From: Chloroflexota bacterium
Lineage (GTDB): Bacteria > Chloroflexota > Ktedonobacteria > Ktedonobacterales > Ktedonobacteraceae
Assembly (NCBI GenBank): GCA_005881295.1
Contig: VBHS01000315.1
Coordinates: forward strand, 1 to 6,013
Length of the DNA stretch: 6,013 nucleotides
Direction of reading: 5' to 3'
A model generated the notes under the pieces. It was not told where the DNA came from. It saw only the letters and a list, made by a program, of their open reading frames with translations, and searched no databases. This document shows, in pieces, positions 1-5,504 of this stretch. The first letter of the stretch is position 1; each line of letters begins with the position of its first letter. Made by a program: the position numbers and the translations under genes.

Positions 1-2
1 AG

Positions 3-761
3 CTGCTCAAGCGGCTTCGGGTGAGTTACAAACGCGGGCAAGAGCATGTGCATTCCCCTGATTTGGAGTATGACAAGAAGCTGGCGCTGATCCGGCAAGC
101 GCAACGCCAGTGTCAGCAAGACCCACAACGCTTCGTCTTCCTTTATGAAGATGAGCATACCTATTATCGGCGTCCACCCAGCGGCTCGGGGTATGCTGGT
201 ACCAATGGGCCAGCTTTACGAGCCGAACAAGGTCATGGCTATGATACGACACGACGCATTGCGGCCTGCTTAGATGTGGCGACGGGAACGGTGATTGAGC
301 GGCAACGCGGCAGCTTCAACGTCAAAGAGATGGCTCGCTACTTGCGCTCTGTGGAAAAGCACTCTCCCCATGCGGAAACGATTTACATCGCTTGAGACAA
401 TTGGCCCGTGCATTTCCACCCCTATGTTCTGGAGGAGTTAGAGCGGCACCACAGTCGCATTCAGTTGCTGCGCTTGCCGACCTCTGCCCCTTGGACCAAT
501 CCCACCGAGAAGGTCTGGCGCAAGCTCAACCAAGACATCCTCTGCTTACATCGCCGAGGGGATCAGTGGGAGAGCTTGAAAGACAGCATCGCCAAATGGT
601 TTGAGCCGTTGCATCGCGGATCGGAAGATTTGCTTCACTACGTCGGGTTACGACCCAAGCTTCCGCCCCCTCGCAAACGATGCCCGGATTCATTTGTTAA
701 AGTTCATCATTGCGCCCCTACGGTTGACTTCCGGCCGAGAATAATGTATAGTTTTTATTAG
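3..761 (+). pseudogene. IS630-family DDE transposase, 5'-truncated by window, internal stop
   Basis: This is the C-terminal catalytic part of an IS630/Tc1-mariner-type transposase, which cuts and joins element ends at TA targets. The frame is open from the window edge (L-L-K-R-L-R-V-S-Y-K-R-G precedes the GTG at 21), so the true start lies outside. The DDE residues are visible: Asp in Y-E-D-E-H at 150-152, Asp in D-N-W-P-V-H at 396-398, and Glu in N-P-T-E-K-V-W at 507-509, with 36 residues between the last two. A TGA at 393-395, in the same frame, splits the protein one codon before the second Asp, so the gene looks inactivated by a single substitution (TGG or TTA to TGA would do it). The family-like region ends near L-H-Y-V-G-L (about 650). 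The remaining reading frame to TAG 759-761 looks like read-through into flanking DNA and overlaps a promoter. The family call is firm; whether TGA is ever read through is unknown. Confidence 0.88.
724..752 (+). promoter_or_regulatory. Sigma-A/sigma-70-type promoter for the HTH-ClpN gene
   Basis: The -35 hexamer TTGACT (724-729) and the -10 hexamer TATAGT (747-752) are separated by exactly 17 bp, and each has one mismatch to consensus. Transcription would begin near 759, leaving a leader of about 60 nt before the ATG at 820. The promoter lies inside the 3' tail of the degenerate transposase frame, so either the insertion element ends upstream of it or the element contributed it. Inferred from sequence only. 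Confidence 0.65.
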
Positions 762-804
762 TTACTCATAGCATTTTTAGTAATGCATAGTACTTCACAG
801 TACT
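749..804 (+). repeat. Six helically phased TAG(T) direct repeats, likely operator
   Basis: Boxes begin at 749 (TAGTTT), 759 (TAGTTA), 769 (TAGCAT), 778 (TAGTAA), 788 (TAGTAC) and 798 (CAGTAC), with steps of 10, 10, 9, 10 and 10 bp. The last three are the best conserved (AGTAAT, AGTACT, AGTACT at 779, 789 and 799). The array starts inside the -10 element and ends just before the ribosome-binding region of the HTH-ClpN gene. BldC, whose excisionase-like HTH resembles that of the downstream product, binds direct repeats head-to-tail, so an autoregulatory operator is plausible. The two AGTACT copies can also be read as an inverted repeat around TCAC (795-798). Confidence 0.5.
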
Positions 805-819
805 GAAGGCAGAAGGATA

Positions 820-1728
820 ATGGAACATTTAATGACCTCGGAGGAGGTAGCAGAGTACCTGCACGTTGATCCAGTTACGATACGCCGGCTGGTCAACAAA
901 AGTGAACTTTCCGCCTATCGCATTGGTGCTGATTACCGCTTTGCGCCATCCGATCTTCAGGATTACCTCCAGCGGCAACGCATTTCTGCCCTTGCACAAA
1001 ACGAGTCAGACACCAACCCGAACCATCCGCTCGATCAGTTTACTCAGTTGTTTCGAAAAGTCATCCAGGGAAAACACACGACTCCCTCGGAACTTCTTAA
1101 CCGATTCGACCGATTCACGAAACGGGCCCGTCATGTCCTGGTGTTGGCACAGGAAGAAGCGCAGCGCTTCCAGCAAAGCTCTATCGGCACCGAGCATCTT
1201 CTTCTGGGACTGCTACGTGAAGGGGAGGGCGTTGCCGCTCAGGTGCTCAGCAATTTGGGGATCGAAGTAGACCAGGTCCGCCATGCCGTTGAAGCAATCA
1301 TCGGGCGTGGCGAGCGGCTCGTTCTCGGTGAAATGGCCCTTACCCCGCGCACAAAAAAGGTGTTCGAGTTCGCCGTAGATGAAGCCCATCGCCTCAATCA
1401 TCGCTTTATTGGGACCGAGCACCTCCTCTTAGGTCTCATACGCGAAGGCGAAGGCATCGCGGCTGATGTTTTAAAAGGTTTCGGCCTCCAACTGGAGCAG
1501 GTACGCACAGAGACTCTACGGGTCCTTCGTCAGCATCAGCAAGGACAAGAAGAGGCACCTACTATTCCACCAGTGCCATCAGAAGCGACGACACTGCTTG
1601 CTGAAGACGAGTCAGGGCTTACCTGCACCTCCTGTGGGACACGTTCCCCTGGCTACTTCCGTTACTGCTTCAACTGTGGTCAACCGTTGACCTATGAAGA
1701 AGAGTCAAGCCACGGTGAGGAGGAATGA
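820..1728 (+). CDS. BldC/excisionase-type HTH + double ClpC N-domain + zinc-ribbon protein
   Basis: A 302-residue, probably cytoplasmic fusion. Residues 4-53 form an excisionase/BldC-type winged HTH (M-T-S-E-E-V-A-E-Y-L, then the T-I-R-R-L recognition helix and Y-R-F-A-P wing). Residues 54-94 are a polar linker. Residues 95-164 and 172-238 are two ClpC N-terminal repeats, each with the G-T-E-H-L-L-L-G-L signature; E125 and E200 align with B. subtilis ClpC E32 and E106, which contact phosphoarginine. A linker rich in P, E and Q follows, then a C-x2-C-x10-C-x2-C zinc ribbon (C269, C272, C283, C286) and an acidic tail. There is no Walker A/B or AAA+ region, so it cannot unfold substrates itself. 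Inference: a DNA-binding regulator whose Clp-N domains sense phosphoarginine proteins or Clp adaptors. ATG 820 has AGAAGGA only 2-3 nt upstream; ATG 832 (MTSEEV) is an alternative start that keeps the whole HTH. It is first in an operon with the oxidoreductase. Confidence 0.9.
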   Translation: MEHLMTSEEVAEYLHVDPVTIRRLVNKSELSAYRIGADYRFAPSDLQDYLQRQRISALAQNESDTNPNHPLDQFTQLFRKVIQGKHTTPSELLNRFDRFTKRARHVLVLAQEEAQRFQQSSIGTEHLLLGLLREGEGVAAQVLSNLGIEVDQVRHAVEAIIGRGERLVLGEMALTPRTKKVFEFAVDEAHRLNHRFIGTEHLLLGLIREGEGIAADVLKGFGLQLEQVRTETLRVLRQHQQGQEEAPTIPPVPSEATTLLAEDESGLTCTSCGTRSPGYFRYCFNCGQPLTYEEESSHGEEE

Positions 1729-1735
1729 TAAGGTC

Positions 1736-2620
1736 ATGGCTACAATAGAATTTGGTCTCATGCTGCAGCCATTCGCCACAAATTTTCCCGGGTCCGAGTT
1801 GTTCGAGTACAATCGCCGCTTAATTAAATTGCTGTCGCAGGGATTCACAACGCTGTGGGCCGAGGATCACCTGCAGTCCGGGGAGACGGCAATACTCGAG
1901 AGCGTGACAACCCTGAGTTACTTTGCCGGTGAATTTCCTCAATTCCGCGTGGGGACGCTCGTGCTGTGTCAATCGTACCGCAATCCAGCCCTGTTAGCAA
2001 AAATGGCAGCCAACCTCCAGTTGATATCGGGGGGAAGGTTTATTCTGGGATTGGGGGCTGGTTGGAAAGAAGACGAATACGTGGCATACGGATATCCTTT
2101 CCCAGACACGCGGACGCGCCTGGAAGAATTAGAAGAGGCGGCTGTTATCGTGAAAACCATGTGGTCCTCGCGCCCGGCAACGTTCATAGAGAGGCATTAC
2201 AGCATCCGAGGAGCCTGTTGCGAACCACACCCTGATCCCCCCATTCCGCTGCTCATCGGTGGTGGCGGTGAAGGGAAAACGCTTGCCATAGTGGCTAGCC
2301 ACGCGGACTGGTGGAATTTCAATTCCTGTCCGGTTGCTGAGTATGCCCACAAGGTTGCCATTCTAAAAGACCACTGTGCGCGAGTAGGTAGGAATCCGGC
2401 GGACATCAAACTGACCTATTTGAGTACAGCAAGTGTCTCTGAGGAGCCTGCTCAAGTGGTACGCCATCCCCAGAAGCACTTCGTGGCTGGAAACAGCGCG
2501 GAAGTGATCCGCGAACTGGAGCGATTTCATGAAGTGGGTGTGACCCATTTCATGTTCAGGTTTCTGGACCCGGAGTCCCTGGAACGCTTTGTAAAAACTG
2601 TTGTGCCACACTTTGTTTGA
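1736..2620 (+). CDS. Luciferase-like (LLM) flavin/F420-dependent oxidoreductase
   Basis: A 294-residue TIM-barrel oxidoreductase of the bacterial luciferase superfamily, cytosolic, using FMN or reduced F420; the substrate cannot be told. Family marks from the N-terminus: F-G-L-M-L (6-10), W-A-E-D-H (41-45), R-V-G-T-L-V (71-76), the G-R-F-I-L-G-L-G-A-G-W block (100-110) followed by K-E-D-E-Y and Y-G-Y-P-F-P, and the phosphate-binding I-G-G-G-G-E-G-K-T-L stretch (174-183) followed by A-S-H-A-D. The length is normal for single-domain members. The G-A-G-W and glycine-rich loops favour the F420 subgroup, but FMN use is not excluded. I choose ATG 1736, 7 bp after the upstream stop, because the family fold begins at once; GGAGG (1719-1723) and AGG (1731-1733) are possible ribosome sites. 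An in-frame ATG at 1694 would add 14 non-family residues overlapping the upstream gene. Probably cotranscribed with the HTH-ClpN gene. Confidence 0.9.
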   Translation: MATIEFGLMLQPFATNFPGSELFEYNRRLIKLLSQGFTTLWAEDHLQSGETAILESVTTLSYFAGEFPQFRVGTLVLCQSYRNPALLAKMAANLQLISGGRFILGLGAGWKEDEYVAYGYPFPDTRTRLEELEEAAVIVKTMWSSRPATFIERHYSIRGACCEPHPDPPIPLLIGGGGEGKTLAIVASHADWWNFNSCPVAEYAHKVAILKDHCARVGRNPADIKLTYLSTASVSEEPAQVVRHPQKHFVAGNSAEVIRELERFHEVGVTHFMFRFLDPESLERFVKTVVPHFV

Positions 2621-2656
2621 TGGTGGCATGGGGACGCGCTCGCCCTGGAGATTGGG
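2621..2656. other. Short convergent intergenic gap, no clear terminator
   Basis: The oxidoreductase and DHFR genes meet tail to tail with 36 bp between them. I see no stable stem with a T-run on either strand; only a weak GGG/CCC pairing around 2630-2645. Antisense read-through of the two operons into each other is possible. Confidence 0.5.
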
Positions 2657-3127
2657 TTACTTACGTTCATAGACGTTAAATGTATGAGGCAGCGTATTTT
2701 GCTCATTGAGGATACCCGGTTGTGCAGAAACCAGGGTGAAGGATTGACGATCCCATTCCGGGAAAAAGGCATCACCGTCTATCTCGAGGGCAATTTCTGT
2801 AATGTAGAGGCGCTGCGCTACCTCTAAAAATTGCCTGTAGACGCTCTCGCCGCCGATGATAAAGACATCGCCGAGGGCGAGCACATCATCCTTGTGATGC
2901 ACCACTTCAACTCCAGGCGGGGCGAGCGACTTGTTACTCGTCAACACAATGTTTCTCCGATGGGGGAGTGGACGACCTATCGATGCAAATGTTTTCCGTC
3001 CCATTACAACGATGTGGCCGCTGGTGATGCGCTTGAAATGCTGTATATCATCCGGGAGGTGCCAGGGAATTTTACCGTCTTTGCCGATCACACGACCGTT
3101 CGCGTAGGCCACAATGATATTGATCAT
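2657..3127 (-). CDS. folA: Dihydrofolate reductase
   Basis: Reduces 7,8-dihydrofolate to tetrahydrofolate with NADPH in the cytosol, feeding one-carbon and thymidylate metabolism. At 156 residues it is close to the E. coli enzyme (159). Visible residues: the N-terminal I-I-V-A-Y-A strand, W22, the catalytic acid D27 in P-W-H-L-P-D-D, and F31 at the inhibitor/substrate site. The NADPH loop G-R-K-T-F-A-S-I-G-R-P-L-P spans 43-55, the cofactor glycines are G92-G93 in I-G-G-E-S-V-Y, and T110 corresponds to E. coli T113. Position 28 is Ile where E. coli has Leu. ATG 3127 sits about 11 nt after AAGGA. It is the last gene of the P450 operon, 30 bp after the 78-residue protein, and converges on the oxidoreductase with a 36-bp gap. 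No thymidylate synthase is nearby, which is unusual. The function call is firm. Confidence 0.96.
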   Translation of the reverse strand: MINIIVAYANGRVIGKDGKIPWHLPDDIQHFKRITSGHIVVMGRKTFASIGRPLPHRRNIVLTSNKSLAPPGVEVVHHKDDVLALGDVFIIGGESVYRQFLEVAQRLYITEIALEIDGDAFFPEWDRQSFTLVSAQPGILNEQNTLPHTFNVYERK

Positions 3128-3143
3128 ACGGCAACGCTTCCTT

Positions 3144-3161
3144 TGATATTACTGATATTAC
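3144..3161 (-). repeat. Perfect 9-bp tandem duplication carrying a second in-frame stop
   Basis: TGATATTAC occurs twice, head to tail (3144-3152 and 3153-3161, plus-strand reading). On the coding (minus) strand the duplication repeats the stop of the 78-residue gene, giving TAA-TAT-CAG-TAA in frame. It lies in the 30-bp gap ahead of the DHFR start, upstream of its AAGGA site. A simple slippage duplication is the plainest explanation. Confidence 0.7.
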
Positions 3162-3394
3162 GCGGGCATGCCGGCTTCGATCCAGCGACGAAATTGGGTG
3201 ATCTGCTCCTCGGGCCACTCTCCATCGCACGGCATCGAGCCTTCTGACAGTCGCTCAAGGATATCCTCAGCATTTGCGCGAACGTCCTGGTAGTCCCAGA
3301 GGTCGAAGGCGAACTCCATTGATTCCCTGTCGCTTTCACGAAACAATGGTTGGATGTCGCGGGTAAAACTGGGCGTATTGTCGGCAGTTACCAT
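3158..3394 (-). CDS. Small conserved protein, cytochrome-c-like without heme motif
   Basis: A 78-residue soluble protein with no signal peptide or membrane segment. Residues 9-19 (S-F-T-R-D-I-Q-P-L-F-R) and the C-terminal half (S-M-P-C-D-G at 53-58, E-E-Q-I-T-Q-F-R-R-W-I at 62-72, A-G-M-P at 74-77) recall the ends of small bacterial cytochrome-c domains, which read roughly D-I-x-P-I-x ... M-P-P ... F-x-x-W-I-x-x-G. The central C-x-x-C-H is absent, and the single Cys (C56) sits in M-P-C-D-G. I recall similar short hypothetical proteins in actinobacteria and Chloroflexota; the function is unknown to me. ATG 3394 is 11 nt after the P450 stop, with TAAGGA overlapping that stop at a good distance (8 nt), so translational coupling is likely. 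It could be a P450 accessory or redox-partner docking protein, but that is inference from position only. Confidence 0.8.
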   Translation of the reverse strand: MVTADNTPSFTRDIQPLFRESDRESMEFAFDLWDYQDVRANAEDILERLSEGSMPCDGEWPEEQITQFRRWIEAGMPA

Positions 3395-3405
3395 GATCGA
3401 GTTCC

Positions 3406-4593
3406 TTACCTGGGTTGGAAGGTGACTGGCAGTGACCTGATCACAAAGACGATCCCTGTATTGACCATAATCGGGAAACCCTCCACTCGTTGGAGGTTTT
3501 TGAGTTGTTCCAGCATCATTGGCAAGGCAATCCTGGCTTCCAGGCGAGCTAGCGGTGCGCCCACGCAGAAGTGGATGCCGTGTCCAAAGGCCAGGTGACG
3601 ATTGGGCTCACGCTCGATATCAAATCGATCGGGATCGGGAAATTGAGCCGGGTCGCGGTTGGCTGAGGCTGTCCAGGCCAGTAAGGTCTGGTTGGCCGGA
3701 ATGTGGTATCCTGCCAGTTCGAGGTCTGTTCTGGTCTGGCGGAAGAGAAACCAGACCGGTGGCAGGTAGCGGAGTACCTCTTCGACCGCTGTGGGCATTA
3801 AGGCTGGTTCGCGGATCAACCGTTCCATCCTGTCCGGGAAATCGGTAAAGCACACCACGGCATTGGCAATCAAGTTTTTAGTGGTCTCCTGCCCGGCAGC
3901 CAGCAGCAGCGTGCAGAACTTGACCAGATCGTACTCACTCAACCGTTCGCCGTCCACTTCAGCCGTACTCAGCGCGCTGATCAGATCTTCGCGCGGCGTA
4001 CGGCGTCGCTCCTCCAGCAGCCTGGCGAAGTAGTCAGACATTTCCTCCTGCATGGACCGTCCACCATTTTGCCGGGCGAGAGCCGGATCCGAGCTGTCAA
4101 CGCGTGCCCAGCGTTGAAAGATGTCCCAGTCTTCAGGCGGCACGCCGAGCAGTTCGGCAATGACTTTGGCGGGTAGTGGAAAGGCAAAGTCTGAGACAAT
4201 GTCCATCTTTCCCTGCGGGCGTACCTTGTCCAGCAGTTCTTGCGTTATCCGGGTGATACTATCTGACAGGCGGGCAACTGCTCGCGGGGTAAAGGCCTGA
4301 TTGACCAGGTTGCGCAATTTGCGGTGGTCTGGCGGGTCCGTCGCGACGAGCGTGTCTTTGAGGAAGGAGCCGGTAGCTCCAAATGCCTGTGAAGAAAAGC
4401 GGTTATAATCGGTAATGACCGTCGACACGTCTTCGTAACGAAAGACCTGCCACAGGTGCATTCTCTCATCGTAGAAGACGGGTTGCTGAGTTCGCATCTC
4501 CTCAAACCAGGTGTAGATTTGTGGGATCTCTTCGAGTGCATGGGGACGAAACAAAGTGAATGCTTGAGAACGAGATTTCGATGGTTGTTGCAT
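3406..4593 (-). CDS. Cytochrome P450 monooxygenase (soluble bacterial class)
   Basis: A 395-residue heme-thiolate monooxygenase, cytosolic, without a membrane anchor; it would insert one oxygen atom into an unknown substrate with electrons from separate ferredoxin/reductase partners, none of which is encoded here. Diagnostic motifs: helix-C region D-P-P-D-H-R-K-L-R (86-94), I-helix oxygen-activation motif A-G-Q-E-T-T (233-238), K-helix E-x-x-R (E272-R275), the meander P-D-R-F-D (321-325), and the heme loop F-G-H-G-I-H-F-C-V-G (336-345) with C343 as axial ligand. Full length for the bacterial CYP107/CYP109-like groups, though I cannot assign a CYP family by eye. The start ATG 4593 has only a weak purine-rich AAGAAGAAAG upstream. 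It is the first gene of an operon with the 78-residue protein and DHFR, behind a near-consensus promoter. Confidence 0.95.
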   Translation of the reverse strand: MQQPSKSRSQAFTLFRPHALEEIPQIYTWFEEMRTQQPVFYDERMHLWQVFRYEDVSTVITDYNRFSSQAFGATGSFLKDTLVATDPPDHRKLRNLVNQAFTPRAVARLSDSITRITQELLDKVRPQGKMDIVSDFAFPLPAKVIAELLGVPPEDWDIFQRWARVDSSDPALARQNGGRSMQEEMSDYFARLLEERRRTPREDLISALSTAEVDGERLSEYDLVKFCTLLLAAGQETTKNLIANAVVCFTDFPDRMERLIREPALMPTAVEEVLRYLPPVWFLFRQTRTDLELAGYHIPANQTLLAWTASANRDPAQFPDPDRFDIEREPNRHLAFGHGIHFCVGAPLARLEARIALPMMLEQLKNLQRVEGFPIMVNTGIVFVIRSLPVTFQPR

Positions 4594-4676
4594 GTATCAA
4601 AGCTTTCTTCTTACTTCTTGATTGAGTATGGTGACAACCTTTTTCTACGAGCATCTATTTAGACTTTCTTGATCAG

Positions 4677-4705
4677 ATTGTAGGTTTGGAAGTCAAGCTT
4701 GTCAA
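4677..4705 (-). promoter_or_regulatory. Near-consensus sigma-A promoter for the P450 operon
   Basis: Read on the minus strand, TTGACA (4705-4700, perfect -35) is followed by a 17-bp spacer and TACAAT (4682-4677, one mismatch to the -10). Transcription should start near 4670, giving a leader of about 77 nt before the P450 ATG at 4593. The promoter begins only 11 bp beyond the hairpin that closes the upstream gene. The hexamer match and spacing make this the best promoter in the window. Confidence 0.8.
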
Positions 4706-4716
4706 TGGGGAGGATT

Positions 4717-4755
4717 GAGTGGTCAGGTGCAAGACCCGGTCTTGTTTGACCACTC
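4717..4755 (-). terminator. Two-tier hairpin spanning last codons and stop; terminator or 3' stabiliser
   Basis: Outer 9-bp arms GAGTGGTCA (4717-4725) and TGACCACTC (4747-4755) enclose an inner 7-bp stem CAAGACC/GGTCTTG (4730-4736, 4738-4744) around one base, with an internal loop of 4 and 2 nt. On the coding (minus) strand it covers the last ten codons and the TGA of the upstream gene. The sequence after it (AATCCTCCCC) has no T-run, so it is not a standard intrinsic terminator. A single-base inner loop cannot form as such, so about two inner pairs would open. Confidence 0.55.
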
Positions 4756-5472
4756 CTGTTGAACCGTGTAGTTGCCAACCTGTTTCGTTTTCCAGGCGCA
4801 GATATCGCCGATTTCGCCGTTTGTGTCGTCATACCAACCTTGCCCAGGTACTGGATCGGTGATTGCTTCGCACAGTTCGTGCGAACTGGTTGTAGTGAGA
4901 GCATCAAATGCCGCCAGGCCACCAAGACAGCCTGCACAGTCAGGATACGGCATCACACCATAGAAGATCTGCCCGTTGATAGCATCATGGTATCCGCAAA
5001 ATGACTGGCACGAACTACTGCTACCCTGTACTACAACGACTCCTGGCGGCAGGTATACGAAGTAGAGCGTATTCGAGGTAGGCTGCGGGAAAGCAGCATT
5101 GTTGGCAATTTCGTTTTGGAGCATATTCTGAATGGCCGCGTCGGTTACTGACTGACCCGGGTCTGATGTGGTGACCGTGGCTGTACCAATGCGACTGCCA
5201 TGACCAATGGTCTGCGTCGGAGTACTGTACTCAGCCAGTTGATCGATTAGCGAACTGGTCAGGATGTAATCGAAGAAATCGTTCAGCTGTTGAATGGAAT
5301 TACTCTGTGGTGTCTGTTGCCAGGCCGTTCCCCAGAAGGCCGTGAAGACCTGAGCATTGCTCAGCAACGGGCCACCACGATAAGTGAGATTCGCGGTCGT
5401 GGGTAAGGGTGCACCAGGCACATAGAGCGGTACGATACGGATAGCATTGCCTCGAGGTGTATTGATAGCCAT
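4723..5472 (-). CDS. Cys-rich protein with zincin-like S-H-E-L-x-E-A motif, function unknown
   Basis: A 249-residue protein resembling bacterial hypothetical proteins that I associate loosely with the plant EXORDIUM/Phi-1 type. They share G-G-P-L-L-(S/T)-N-A-x-V and F-W-G near the start (33-48), L-Y-F-V-Y-L-P-P-G-V (136-145), C-G-Y-H (159-162) and G-V-M-P-Y-P (172-177). Residues 197-207 read S-H-E-L-C-E-A-I-T-D-P, followed by G-W-Y-D (212-215) and G-E-I-G-D-I-C (219-225). H198, E199 and E202 could be metal ligands or a catalytic Glu in a protease-like zincin, but the usual H-E-x-x-H is not complete. Seven Cys (155, 159, 179, 182, 201, 225, 248) suggest disulfides and an extracytoplasmic life, yet the N-terminus (M-A-I-N-T-P-R-G-N-A) shows no signal peptide. 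ATG 5472 has a strong SD. The gene appears monocistronic and ends in a hairpin. Confidence 0.85.
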   Translation of the reverse strand: MAINTPRGNAIRIVPLYVPGAPLPTTANLTYRGGPLLSNAQVFTAFWGTAWQQTPQSNSIQQLNDFFDYILTSSLIDQLAEYSTPTQTIGHGSRIGTATVTTSDPGQSVTDAAIQNMLQNEIANNAAFPQPTSNTLYFVYLPPGVVVVQGSSSSCQSFCGYHDAINGQIFYGVMPYPDCAGCLGGLAAFDALTTTSSHELCEAITDPVPGQGWYDDTNGEIGDICAWKTKQVGNYTVQQEWSNKTGSCT

Positions 5473-5479
5473 GTGTTCT

Positions 5480-5504
5480 CCTCCTTAATGATACTATTAT
5501 TATA
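5480..5504 (-). promoter_or_regulatory. Strong Shine-Dalgarno and candidate -10 for the Cys-rich gene
   Basis: On the minus strand a full AAGGAGG (5486-5480) sits 7 nt before ATG 5472 and fixes that start. A perfect TATAAT (5504-5499) lies 12 bp further upstream, which would give a very short leader of about 20 nt. No convincing -35 hexamer is found 16-18 bp upstream of it, so the promoter part is tentative while the ribosome site is secure. Confidence 0.55.

Noticed and set aside
408..761. Separate gene starting at GTG 408
   Set aside because: It is the same reading frame as the upstream transposase half, split only by TGA 393-395; the GTG lies inside the D-N-W-P-V-H motif and would leave out the catalytic Asp.
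1694..1735. Longer start for the oxidoreductase at ATG 1694
   Set aside because: It adds 14 residues unlike the family and overlaps the zinc-ribbon tail by 35 bp; ATG 1736 places the family's first strand at the N-terminus.
2831..3247. Plus-strand open frame of 138 codons
   Set aside because: It is antisense to DHFR and the 78-residue gene, which are recognised by conserved motifs; no family features or ribosome site.
4585..4657. Leader peptide in the P450 5' UTR starting at the minus-strand ATG near 4655
   Set aside because: No Shine-Dalgarno, and the frame runs into the P450 gene out of frame; no attenuator structure seen.
4613..4673. Two copies of a TTCTTGAT-type 8-mer in the P450 leader, 51 bp apart
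   Set aside because: Short, AT-rich and easily due to chance; no symmetry or position typical of an operator.
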